Below are positions 25,424 to 33,235 of a DNA stretch of 64,000 bases, one piece after another. The stretch lies in assembly GCF_021647475.1 (NCBI RefSeq), contig NZ_JAKIUR010000003.1, positions 27,515 to 91,514 on the forward strand. The letters are read 5' to 3'. Position numbers and translations under genes: made by a program. Each line of letters begins with the position of its first letter. Positions within the stretch are counted from its first letter, which is position 1. A model generated the notes under the pieces. That model was not told where the DNA came from. It did no database searches and was given only the letters and a program-made list of their open reading frames with translations. The DNA comes from Lutibacter sp. (GTDB lineage Bacteria; Bacteroidota; Bacteroidia; Flavobacteriales; Flavobacteriaceae).

Positions 25424-26701
25424 ATGAAACTTTGGGATAAAGGTTTTTCAACCGATAAAAAAATAGATTTATTTACTGTTGGTAACGATAGAGAATTAGA
25501 TGTAATTCTTGCCAAATACGATGTAATTGGAAATATTGCACATGCAAAAATGTTGCACAGTATTGGCTTACTAACTAAAGAAGAATTAGTAGCATTAGAA
25601 AAAGAAATGAAATCTATTTTAGAAACTATTGAAGAAGGAAACTTTATTATTGAAGATTCCTTTGAAGATGTACATTCTAAAATTGAATTTTTATTGACAG
25701 ATAAATTAGGCGATACAGGTAAAAAAATTCATACTGCACGTTCAAGAAATGATCAGGTTTTAGTTGATGTTCATTTGTATTTAAAAGATGCTTTAAATGA
25801 AATTAGCGGAGAAGTTGATGAACTTTTTGACTTGTTAATTTCATTAGCAGAACAATATAAAAGTGTGTTGATGCCAGGTTATACGCATCTTCAAATTGCC
25901 ATGCCATCTTCTTTTGGATTATGGTTTTCAGCGTATGCAGAAACCTTAATTGATGATATTTATTTTTTAAAAGCAGCGTATAAAGTTGCTGATCAAAATC
26001 CGTTAGGTTCTGCTGCAGGTTATGGAAGTTCTTTCCCAATTGACAGAGATTTTACTACAAAAGAACTCAATTTTGAAACCTTAAAATTTAATTCTGTAGC
26101 TACTCAAATGGGAAGAGGTAAATTGGAAAAATCGGTTGCGTTTGCTATAAGTTCCATTGCAAGTACCTTATCAAAAATGAGTATGGATATTTGCCTGTAT
26201 ATGAGTCAGAATTTTAGTTTTATTAGTTTTCCAGATGAATTAACTACTGGCTCAAGCATTATGCCTCACAAAAAAAATCCCGATGTTTTTGAATTAATTA
26301 GAGGAAAATGTAACAAATTACAGGCATTGCCATACGAGTTTACTTTAATTACAAATAATCTTCCAAGCGGTTATTTTAGAGATTTACAATTGTTGAAAGA
26401 AGGATTAATTCCGTCATTTTCAACGTTAAAATCGTGTTTAGAAATGTTGACCTATTCCTTAAAAAATATTCAAGTAAATACTTCTATTTTAGAGGATGAC
26501 AAATACGATTATCTATTTAGCGTAGAGGAAGTTAATAAGCTAGTTCAAAGTGGAATTCCGTTTAGAGATGCTTACAAAATTGTAGGGAAAAACATTCAGG
26601 AAGGTAATTTTAATCCAGACAAAAAAGTAAATCATACACACAAAGGAAGTATAGGTAATTTGTGTTTAGATGAAATTGTAGCTAAGAAAAATAAAGCATA
26701 A
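25424..26701 (+). CDS. argH: Argininosuccinate lyase
   Basis: A 425-residue fumarase/aspartase-superfamily enzyme that releases arginine and fumarate. TARSRNDQVLVDVHL and GSSIMPHKKNPDVFEL are the catalytic signatures, the latter with the flexible serine loop. MPGYTHLQIAMP carries the conserved His. I chose ATG 25424 (MKLWDKGFSTDK), which fits the family start; the 19-codon in-frame extension to 25367 lies in the palindromic repeat. Last gene of the arginine operon; no T-run hairpin terminator stands out after it, only repeats. Confidence 0.95.
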   Translation: MKLWDKGFSTDKKIDLFTVGNDRELDVILAKYDVIGNIAHAKMLHSIGLLTKEELVALEKEMKSILETIEEGNFIIEDSFEDVHSKIEFLLTDKLGDTGKKIHTARSRNDQVLVDVHLYLKDALNEISGEVDELFDLLISLAEQYKSVLMPGYTHLQIAMPSSFGLWFSAYAETLIDDIYFLKAAYKVADQNPLGSAAGYGSSFPIDRDFTTKELNFETLKFNSVATQMGRGKLEKSVAFAISSIASTLSKMSMDICLYMSQNFSFISFPDELTTGSSIMPHKKNPDVFELIRGKCNKLQALPYEFTLITNNLPSGYFRDLQLLKEGLIPSFSTLKSCLEMLTYSLKNIQVNTSILEDDKYDYLFSVEEVNKLVQSGIPFRDAYKIVGKNIQEGNFNPDKKVNHTHKGSIGNLCLDEIVAKKNKA

Positions 26702-26717
26702 AATAAATAAAAATTAA

Positions 26718-26820
26718 TGTCATATTGAGCTTGTCGAAGGGTGGTTGCCTTTTTCCTTAGTCTAGGTTTTCGTCTTCATTTATGAGATTGCCACAGTCGC
26801 TACCGCTTCTTCGCAATGAC
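26718..26820. repeat. Degenerate intergenic repeats after argH
   Basis: Contains a diverged TGTCATATTGAGCTTGTCGA copy (26718-26737) and a right-hand half unit GAGATTGC..TTCTTCGCAATGAC (26784-26820). The whole gap 26702-27054 shows repeats and no gene. Confidence 0.55.
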
Positions 26821-26830
26821 AAAAAAAAAC

Positions 26831-26930
26831 CGTCATTGCGAGAGCAACGAAGCAATCTGTTGTTTTGGAGTTCTATTCATGAGAGAACTTCTCCCGATAG
26901 TTATCGGGATATACTTCCCTCGTTATGACG
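26831..26930. repeat. 100-bp MITE-like element with nested TCCCGATAGTTATCGGGA palindrome
   Basis: Ends are CGTCATTGCGAG and CTCGTTATGACG, imperfect inverted repeats. An 18-bp palindrome TCCCGATAGTTATCGGGA sits inside at 26892-26909. The internal AACGAAGCAATCT segment is the commonly seen Bacteroidota repeat core. Confidence 0.65.
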
Positions 26931-27054
26931 TGTTGGTTTTTGTTTTCGTCTTTGTTTTGGGCATTAGGCACTAGTTGTGCTTTTCCCTTTTCCCTTCGTT
27001 CTAGTTTCAGGGTAAAAGACAAAAACTTACATCCCAACCAACTTATTTAACGGT

Positions 27055-28575
27055 TTAATTCATTACAAATTTAAAGCCAAGAGAAACTATTCCTGCACTT
27101 AAGCCTGTGTTTCTTTTGTAATTGCTATACTTTAAATCTACACTTTTTAAACCAAGTTTCCAGATTTTACGTTCGGTAAAAATATCAGTATAAGAAATTC
27201 CAAAACCAATTTGACTAGAATTGTATTTAGATAAATCATAATCAGAAGTATAAAATTGTTCTGTAGATAAATGCTTCTCATAAGGTGCAAAATATTTGGC
27301 AGCAGTTTGCGTATAATATCTGTATGAAGGATAAAGAGTGAATTTATCGCTTATTTTAAAAGGGATTTCAATACTTGCCGTTTGTGAATTTATTCCCCAA
27401 TCATCTGAATAATAACGGTAATACGTTCTTAAGGTAAGTTTTTCATTGATAAAATAATTAAAACGAGCTCCAAAAGGTATTTTCAATCTTGTATTTGGTA
27501 AACGTTCAATATCATCCGCTAACTGAAAAACATCGATATTACTTTTTGAAGTATAATTATTAATACTACTTGCATTACCAATATAAAAATTTGGAATATC
27601 GCTAAAATAAACACGTTGCATAGGGTTTGACAACCAACCTTTTTGCTGAACTACATCAACAAATAATGATAATTGTGCTTTTTTACTTATGATTTGAGAT
27701 AAAGAAAGCGAAGCCGAATAAGAATTTCTTTTTTTATCAGTAACTAAGGTTGTATTTATAGGTTTCCAAGCGTTTGGACTGTTTTTATCAATAGCTAATC
27801 TATTTTGGTCATAGATAGTTACACCGCTAAAAAAACCATTATTTAAGTTTCCATTTACAACATTATAGGAGTGAATTTCAGTTGGATATCTAGGATTCCA
27901 ATTATCTAAATACACATTTCCTTTAAGGTCAATTTCCGTATTTTTTTGATTGAATAATTTTGCTATTCCACCTCCAATTCCAAAAGATTGATAATCATAT
28001 TCATGAGAAGTACTGAGATTTCCGTTAATAATAGTATTTCTATCTTTTGAAGAGTGGCTGTAATCAACAGTACCATTAACCCAAACATCGGAGCGAGATG
28101 CTCCAGTAGATTCCAGCCAAGGAGTTGCTCCTCTGTTTGCTACATTATTAGTATTTGCTTGTGAAGCTCCAGATTTTGCATTAAATCCGCCTTTATTTTT
28201 CGAGTTACTTTTGTCTTCATTTTTATCGCTGTCTCCATTTTGGTTTTTAAAAGTACTTCCCGAATAATCAAAAGGATTTAAATTACTTGATGAAGCTGAC
28301 GTGTAGGCAGAAATAGTTGCATTTACGGAGATTACATCATTGTCATTTACAGGAATAGAAACAATAATATTTGAAGCTATATCAGTTAATTTTTCGTTTC
28401 CAATTCCGCCAGTTACGGCTGCATTATCTCCTTTTTGGCCGTATAAACTTGAAATTAAATCTACTTCGGCATTTTCTAATACTCTTTTTGTGTATTCTTT
28501 AGAAGTAGTTTTTAATGTTTGAGAATAACCGTAAAAAGAAATAAATAATAGGGCTAAAAATGATATTTTTTTCAT
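27055..28575 (-). CDS. DUF3570 family outer-membrane beta-barrel-like protein
   Basis: A 506-residue exported protein with a signal peptide (MKKISFLALLFISFYGYSQ). The start of the mature protein (LISSLYGQKGDNAAVTGGIG) matches my memory of DUF3570 proteins, and the C-terminal two thirds alternate hydrophobic and polar residues with frequent Tyr/Phe, ending in GFKFVMN, as in an outer-membrane barrel. A low-complexity stretch rich in Asn, Ser, Lys and Gly spans about residues 105-160. It follows the DUF4266 lipoprotein, apbE and a thioredoxin in one operon. The function is not established; transport or export of the product of this cluster is possible but only inferred. Confidence 0.82.
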   Translation of the reverse strand: MKKISFLALLFISFYGYSQTLKTTSKEYTKRVLENAEVDLISSLYGQKGDNAAVTGGIGNEKLTDIASNIIVSIPVNDNDVISVNATISAYTSASSSNLNPFDYSGSTFKNQNGDSDKNEDKSNSKNKGGFNAKSGASQANTNNVANRGATPWLESTGASRSDVWVNGTVDYSHSSKDRNTIINGNLSTSHEYDYQSFGIGGGIAKLFNQKNTEIDLKGNVYLDNWNPRYPTEIHSYNVVNGNLNNGFFSGVTIYDQNRLAIDKNSPNAWKPINTTLVTDKKRNSYSASLSLSQIISKKAQLSLFVDVVQQKGWLSNPMQRVYFSDIPNFYIGNASSINNYTSKSNIDVFQLADDIERLPNTRLKIPFGARFNYFINEKLTLRTYYRYYSDDWGINSQTASIEIPFKISDKFTLYPSYRYYTQTAAKYFAPYEKHLSTEQFYTSDYDLSKYNSSQIGFGISYTDIFTERKIWKLGLKSVDLKYSNYKRNTGLSAGIVSLGFKFVMN

Positions 28576-28606
28576 TTAAATTATTTTAAAATTGATACTA
28601 AATTTA

Positions 28607-28825
28607 TTAGTTGCAACCACAACCACCGCCAGATTTCCCTCCATTTGCACCAGAAGCACCTTCACGATACACTTGAAAACTAGTTTCAAAATGATCGATG
28701 TTTCTTGCAGACAAACTCATATCAGGGTCATTTAAATCAATTTTTTCATATTCCTTTACTGCTACGCAGGAATTTAACGTTGAAATAAGCATAACGGCAA
28801 TGCCTAAATAAAGTAATTGTTTCAT
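28607..28825 (-). CDS. DUF4266 small lipoprotein with C-terminal GGGCGCN tail
   Basis: A 72-residue protein. A lipobox LNSC places the lipidated Cys at residue 20, so the mature form is 53 residues and membrane anchored. The middle carries acidic and aromatic residues, and the C-terminus is Gly-rich and ends GGKSGGGCGCN with Cys69 and Cys71. The start overlaps the apbE stop by 4 bases, and the DUF3570 gene follows 31 bases later. The tail could bind metal, form a disulfide handled by the upstream thioredoxin, or be a modification site; none of these is shown. Confidence 0.8.
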   Translation of the reverse strand: MKQLLYLGIAVMLISTLNSCVAVKEYEKIDLNDPDMSLSARNIDHFETSFQVYREGASGANGGKSGGGCGCN

Positions 28826-29805
28826 AATTTTTCTAGTTTTATATTTTTTGAAGTAGTAATTTTTCCTTTTTCGCTAACAATAATACAATCAATATTAGGA
28901 AGTTGATTTATTAAATTAATTCCTACGTTAGTTCCCATTACAAAAATAGAGGTTGCTAAAGCATCGGCTAATTCTGCTTTTGGAGCAAATACGGTTACAC
29001 TAATAATACCACTTGCAGGGTAACCTGTTTTAGGGTTTATAATATGTGTATATCGGATATTATTAAATTTTACAAATTTCTCATAGTTGCCAGAAGTAAC
29101 CACTGCTTTATCGCTAATTGGAAAAATACCAAAGGACACTTTTTTATTTAACGGATTGGTAATGGCAACTTCCCAAGGTTGTCCGTTAGGTTGTTTCCCC
29201 CAAGTATTCATATCGCCAGATGCATTTATGATTCCAGCTTTTACACCTTTTGAAATCAATAATGCTTTTGCTTTATCAGCTGCAAATCCTTTTCCAATAC
29301 CTCCAAAACCGATTTTCATTCCTTTGTTTTTTAAAAATACTGTTTGATTTTTTTTATCAATAACAATATTTTGATATCCAACTTTAGCTACCGAGGCTTT
29401 AATTTTTTCTGCGGAAGGCATTTTTGTCATGCTTCCATCAAATTTCCATATTTTATCCATGGAAGCGTAACTGATATCAAAAGCACCTTCTGTTAATTTT
29501 GAAATTACTAAAGAACGTTCAATTAAATTAATTAATTCTAAATTTACTTTAACAGGCTTTATTCCAGCATTTTTATTTATGGCAGAAGTTTGAGAATTTT
29601 TATCCCAAGATGAAATTATTTTTGCAATTCGTTGAATTTCATTTATGGCTAAATTTATATAAGTTTCTCCTTCTTTTGGCGTAGCAGCAACCACCGTAAT
29701 GTCAAATCTGCTTCCCATTAATTTCAAAGTTTTTCTATGAATAATTTGTCCAAAAGAAATAGTAGAAAAAAAGATAAAGACAATTAAAAAATACTTTTTA
29801 TTCAT
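28822..29805 (-). CDS. apbE: FAD:protein FMN transferase (ApbE-like)
   Basis: A 327-residue exported protein (signal MNKKYFLIVFIFFSTISFGQ) of the ApbE family, which covalently attaches FMN to Thr or Ser in extracytoplasmic redox proteins. KLMGSRFDITVVA, GGIGKGFAADKA, the GDMNTWG segment and HIINPKTGYPASG are family motifs for FAD and Mg binding. No obvious FMN-binding target with a D-x-x-T-G-A-T motif is encoded in the window; the neighbours DUF4266 and DUF3570 are candidate targets or partners by context. It is 1 base after the thioredoxin and overlaps DUF4266 by 4. Confidence 0.92.
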   Translation of the reverse strand: MNKKYFLIVFIFFSTISFGQIIHRKTLKLMGSRFDITVVAATPKEGETYINLAINEIQRIAKIISSWDKNSQTSAINKNAGIKPVKVNLELINLIERSLVISKLTEGAFDISYASMDKIWKFDGSMTKMPSAEKIKASVAKVGYQNIVIDKKNQTVFLKNKGMKIGFGGIGKGFAADKAKALLISKGVKAGIINASGDMNTWGKQPNGQPWEVAITNPLNKKVSFGIFPISDKAVVTSGNYEKFVKFNNIRYTHIINPKTGYPASGIISVTVFAPKAELADALATSIFVMGTNVGINLINQLPNIDCIIVSEKGKITTSKNIKLEKL

Positions 29806-29806
29806 T

Positions 29807-30241
29807 TTATATAAACGAATTTAGCAATTTTATATATTCAGCTGGAGTTGTTTTTTTATAGCCAGTATTTCCTAAAACAGTTCCATTTTTATCTAAAACA
29901 ACAACAAACGGAAAATATCCTTTGGTATTGTATTTTTCCATTAAACTGTTGTTATAAGATTGTTGTTCAGTGGTTAATGAGTTTTTTTTCTTTCTTGGAA
30001 AATTAACTTTTACCATTACAAAATGGTTTTTAGAATAATTTACAAATTCATTTGAACTCCAAATTTCTTTATCTAATTTCATACAAGGAGCGCACCAGTC
30101 TGAACCTTGAAAAACCAATACAATACGTTCATTTTTCTGAGATGCAATTTTTTCGGCTTCTTTTAAATTGGTATGCCAAGTTTGTGCATTTAGTTGATTA
30201 ATAGCGAATACTAGACAAAATAAGATGCTAATTTTTTTCAT
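29807..30241 (-). CDS. Exported thioredoxin-like protein
   Basis: A 144-residue protein with a signal peptide (MKKISILFCLVFAINQLNAQ) and a thioredoxin fold. The active site GSDWCAPCMKLD contains CAPC at residues 50-53. The cis-proline region is GYFPFVVVLDKNG. It is probably a periplasmic reductase or oxidant of the DsbD-gamma/TlpA group. It is the first gene of the four-gene operon with apbE, DUF4266 and DUF3570, so its likely clients are the cysteines of the DUF4266 tail, which is inferred. Confidence 0.88.
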   Translation of the reverse strand: MKKISILFCLVFAINQLNAQTWHTNLKEAEKIASQKNERIVLVFQGSDWCAPCMKLDKEIWSSNEFVNYSKNHFVMVKVNFPRKKKNSLTTEQQSYNNSLMEKYNTKGYFPFVVVLDKNGTVLGNTGYKKTTPAEYIKLLNSFI

Positions 30242-30288
30242 TGATTTTAAATTAATAGTTAGATTTTAAGTTAATAATTAGTAATATG

Positions 30289-30321
30289 AAAGATCGCCTA
30301 AATTAAATTTAGACGATCTTT
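30289..30321. other. Palindrome upstream of the thioredoxin-apbE operon
   Basis: Arms AAAGATCG and CGATCTTT enclose a second complementary pair TAAAT/ATTTA. It lies 48-80 bases before the thioredoxin start and has no T-run on either side, so an operator or 5' leader hairpin is more likely than a terminator. Nothing else is seen in 30242-30482. Confidence 0.45.
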
Positions 30322-30482
30322 ACATCAAATAAATCAGGGCCTGTATTAATAATTTTATTTAAATTTAATATTGTAATTATAAGTTTAAAACAACTAAATT
30401 AAAGTTTACCCTACTTGCTAAATGTTAAAATTTGTTAAAGTAAAAACGGAAAAAGTTAAAAGATGTTAATTAGTAGTTATTA

Positions 30483-31169
30483 TTAATTACAAGCATCCCA
30501 AATAACATCTTTGGGGGTTGGAGCAATAATACTAATGTTTTCTTTGGAAACAGGATGAATAAATTCAATTTTTTGAGCGTGTAAATGAATACTTGCATCT
30601 TTATTACTTCGGTTAAAACCATACTTTAAATCTCCTTTTATTGGTGAACCAATAGCTGCAAGTTGACAACGAATTTGGTGATGTCTGCCAGTTTCTAAAT
30701 TAATTTCTAATAAGTGATAATTATCTAAAGATTTTAAAATTTTATAATGAAGTATTGCTTTTTTACTTCCTTTAATTTCAGAGGTATAAGAGGTAGATTT
30801 GTTGTTTTTTTGATTTTTTCTTAAAAACCCAATGAGTGTATCGCTTGTGTTTTTTGGCTTATTTTTGACTACAGCCCAATAGGTTTTATTCACCTTTTTA
30901 TCTCGTAACATTTTGTTAAAACGCTCTAAAGCTTTTGAGGTTTTTGCAAAAACTACAATTCCTGTTGTAGGCCTATCTAACCGATGAACAACACCTAAAA
31001 AAACGTTTCCAGGTTTATTATATTTTTCTTTAAGATATGCTTTAATAATTTCATTTAATGGAGTGTCGCCAGTTTTATCCCCTTGAACAATATCACCAGA
31101 ACGTTTGTTGATAATAATTAAGTGATTGTCTTCAAATAGTATTTGCAAGTTATTTTTAGTAGAAACCAT
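30483..31169 (-). CDS. RluA-family pseudouridine synthase
   Basis: A 228-residue RNA pseudouridine synthase. GVVHRLDRPTTGIVVFAKT has the catalytic aspartate in the HRLDxxTSG motif, and LETGRHHQIRCQLAAIGSPIKGD is the second conserved block. An N-terminal S4 domain is not present, so it resembles short RluC/RluD-like or TruC-like proteins; the target uridine in rRNA or tRNA cannot be told from sequence. It lies 3 bases downstream of the engB gene in the same direction. Confidence 0.9.
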   Translation of the reverse strand: MVSTKNNLQILFEDNHLIIINKRSGDIVQGDKTGDTPLNEIIKAYLKEKYNKPGNVFLGVVHRLDRPTTGIVVFAKTSKALERFNKMLRDKKVNKTYWAVVKNKPKNTSDTLIGFLRKNQKNNKSTSYTSEIKGSKKAILHYKILKSLDNYHLLEINLETGRHHQIRCQLAAIGSPIKGDLKYGFNRSNKDASIHLHAQKIEFIHPVSKENISIIAPTPKDVIWDACN

Positions 31170-31172
31170 TTT

Positions 31173-31784
31173 TTAAAATTCCTTTGCAACTTTGGTATTT
31201 AAATCAGCTATATATTTGAGTACTTCATCTTTTCCGTTTTTATTTGAAGCCGAGGTAACAAAATAAGGAGGCATTTCTTCCCAAATGGTTTGCGTCATTT
31301 TTTTAATGTAAACCTCAATGTTTCTATTTAGTTGAGATAGTTTTAATTTATCCGATTTTGTGAAGATAATACAAAACGGAATTCCACTTTCACCTAAAAA
31401 CTGCATAAAATCTAAATCTATTTTTTGTGGTTCATGTCTAGAATCAACCAAAACAAAAGAGCAAACTAATTGTGTGCGTTGTAAAAAATAATCTTTTATA
31501 AAAGCTTGAAATGTTTGCCGTTTAGATTTTGAAACTTTGGCATATCCATAACCAGGTAAATCTACCAAAAACCAATTGTTGTTAATTTTAAAGTGATTTA
31601 TAAGCTGTGTTTTTCCAGGTTTTCCAGATGTTTTTGCTAGCTTACTTTTATTGGTAAGCATATTTATCAATGATGATTTTCCGACATTAGAACGTCCAAT
31701 AAATGCATATTCAGGTAGTTGCTCTTTTGGGCATTTAGAAACATTGGTATTGCTAATTACAAAATCAGCGGTATTAATTTTCAT
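31173..31784 (-). CDS. engB: Ribosome-biogenesis GTPase EngB (YsxC/YihA)
   Basis: A 203-residue TRAFAC GTPase for late 50S assembly. G1 is GRSNVGKSS, G3 is DLPGYG, G4 is TKSDK, and the SASNKNG segment is G5-like. The length is standard. It lies 3 bases after the alpha/beta hydrolase gene and 3 bases before the pseudouridine synthase gene, forming a short operon divergent from mraZ. Confidence 0.95.
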   Translation of the reverse strand: MKINTADFVISNTNVSKCPKEQLPEYAFIGRSNVGKSSLINMLTNKSKLAKTSGKPGKTQLINHFKINNNWFLVDLPGYGYAKVSKSKRQTFQAFIKDYFLQRTQLVCSFVLVDSRHEPQKIDLDFMQFLGESGIPFCIIFTKSDKLKLSQLNRNIEVYIKKMTQTIWEEMPPYFVTSASNKNGKDEVLKYIADLNTKVAKEF

Positions 31785-31787
31785 AAA

Positions 31788-32552
31788 TTACAGCTTACGT
31801 TCAGTTAACCAGCTTTCCAAAATTTTGTTAAATTCATCTGGATGCTCCATCATAGTAGCATGACCACATTTATCAATCCAATATAAGTTGGCATCAGGTA
31901 ATAATCTTTCAAAATCTACAGCAACTTCTGGAGGTGTAACATGGTCTTGTTTTCCCCAAATTATACAAGCAGGAACGTTCATTTTTGGTAAATCTTTAGC
32001 CATATTATGCCTAATGGCACTTTTTGCAATTGCCAATGTTTTAATAACTCTGCTTCTATCATTTACTGAAGCAAAAACTTCATCCACAACTTCTTTAGTG
32101 GCAACTTCAGGGTTGTAAAAAACTTCCTGTGTTTTGGTTTTAATATATTCGTAGTTTCCTCTTTTTGGATAGGTGTCACCTAATGATTTTTCATAAAGTC
32201 CAGAGCTACCCGCTAATACTAAACCAGTTACATTTTTAAGGTTTAATTTTGCGAAATATAGTGCAATATGTCCACCAAGTGAGTTCCCTAAAAGAATTGC
32301 TTTATCAATTTTTTTATGTATCATAAACTCCTTTAAAAACTTTGATATGTTTTTAACGTTGGTTTTTAAAAGAGGTAAATTATATATTGGTAATACAGGG
32401 ATAATTACTTTGTAATCTTTTTTTGAAAAATAGTTAAAAACACCATCAAAATTACTTAAAGCTCCCATTAAACCATGTAATATTATAATTGGTTGGCCTT
32501 CACCAGCTTCAATGTAACTAAATTTTCCTTCTTTAATAAGATTATTATCCAT
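31788..32552 (-). CDS. Alpha/beta-hydrolase
   Basis: A 254-residue cytoplasmic hydrolase. The nucleophile elbow is LLGNSLGGHIALYFA; HGLMGALSNFDG is the oxyanion-hole strand; the catalytic Asp and His are expected in IIWGKQDHVTPPE and DKCGHATMMEHPDEF. The substrate is unknown. It heads the operon with engB and the pseudouridine synthase gene, with a candidate promoter -7 box 25 bases upstream, and is divergent from the dcw cluster. Confidence 0.88.
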   Translation of the reverse strand: MDNNLIKEGKFSYIEAGEGQPIIILHGLMGALSNFDGVFNYFSKKDYKVIIPVLPIYNLPLLKTNVKNISKFLKEFMIHKKIDKAILLGNSLGGHIALYFAKLNLKNVTGLVLAGSSGLYEKSLGDTYPKRGNYEYIKTKTQEVFYNPEVATKEVVDEVFASVNDRSRVIKTLAIAKSAIRHNMAKDLPKMNVPACIIWGKQDHVTPPEVAVDFERLLPDANLYWIDKCGHATMMEHPDEFNKILESWLTERKL

Positions 32553-32576
32553 TAAAATAAAATTTTATATCAAACA

Positions 32577-32584
32577 CAAAGGTA
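32577..32584 (-). promoter_or_regulatory. Putative -7 box for the alpha/beta-hydrolase operon
   Basis: Minus-strand TACCTTTG matches TAnnTTTG and lies 25-32 bases before the ATG. No -33 TTG is seen at the usual distance. Confidence 0.4.
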
Positions 32585-32699
32585 ACTTTTTTTTCGGTAT
32601 TACTAGGGTTTTGAAATTGCTTAAATTTTAAATTTCAACTGATTGTAGTTCAATTTTTTAGCTTAATAACATGTGAATAAAACAAAAGTTATTAACAAA

Positions 32700-32725
32700 G
32701 TGGAGAAAAGTGGGTAAAAGTGGGA
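32700..32725 (+). promoter_or_regulatory. MraZ operator: three TGGRN repeats at 10-bp spacing
   Basis: TGGAG (32701), TGGGT (32711) and TGGGA (32721) each follow a G and are separated by AT-rich 5-base spacers (GAAAA or TAAAA type). This matches the known MraZ operator of three direct TGGGN repeats with 5-base spacers. It lies just upstream of the mraZ -7 box, so binding would block polymerase. Confidence 0.78.
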
Positions 32726-32734
32726 AATAATTTA

Positions 32735-32742
32735 TATTTTTG
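32735..32742 (+). promoter_or_regulatory. -7 box of the dcw (mraZ) promoter
   Basis: TATTTTTG fits TAnnTTTG and lies 19 bases before the mraZ ATG. The MraZ repeats occupy the position of the -33 element, and no TTG is seen there. Confidence 0.5.
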
Positions 32743-32761
32743 AATAAGTCCAAAACGAACT

Positions 32762-33235
32762 ATGGTTAATTTAATAGGAACATATGAATGTAAAGCAGAT
32801 GTAAAGGGGAGGCTTACTTTATCCGCAAGTTTAAAGAAACAACTTTCACCAATATTGCAAGATGGCTTTGTATTAAAACGATCTGTTTTTCAGCCATGTT
32901 TGGAATTGTACCCAATGGCAGAGTGGACTTTATTAATGACAAAGGTCAATAAACTTAATCGTTTTGTAAAGAAAAATAACGACTTTATTAGACGGTTTAC
33001 TGCAGGAGTAAAAACAATAGAGTTGGATAATTCTGGAAGGTTATTAATTCCTAAAGATTTACAAAATTTTGCTGGAATTTCTAAAGAAGTGGTGCTTTCA
33101 TCAGCCTTGAATATTATTGAAATATGGGATAAAGAAAAGTATGAGAAAGCTATTGATGATGCTACAGTAGATTTTGCTGATTTAGCAGAAGATGTTATGG
33201 GTAATGTAACTGATGCCGATCATGAATTATCATAA
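32762..33235 (+). CDS. mraZ: Transcriptional regulator MraZ
   Basis: A 157-residue protein with two SpoVT/AbrB-like domains that assemble into a ring and bind direct repeats upstream of its own gene. LIGTYECKADVKGRLTLSASLK is the first swapped-hairpin domain (residues 3-50). The second copy (TIELDNSGRLLIPKDLQNFAGI) begins at about residue 85. The operator is visible at 32700-32725, supporting autoregulation of the dcw cluster. Its 3' end overlaps the start of rsmH. Confidence 0.95.
   Translation: MVNLIGTYECKADVKGRLTLSASLKKQLSPILQDGFVLKRSVFQPCLELYPMAEWTLLMTKVNKLNRFVKKNNDFIRRFTAGVKTIELDNSGRLLIPKDLQNFAGISKEVVLSSALNIIEIWDKEKYEKAIDDATVDFADLAEDVMGNVTDADHELS

Noticed and set aside
31173..32552. A single defence-like operon with GTPase and hydrolase
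   Set aside because: The GTPase is plainly EngB and the alpha/beta hydrolase is a housekeeping-type enzyme; no nuclease or effector is present.
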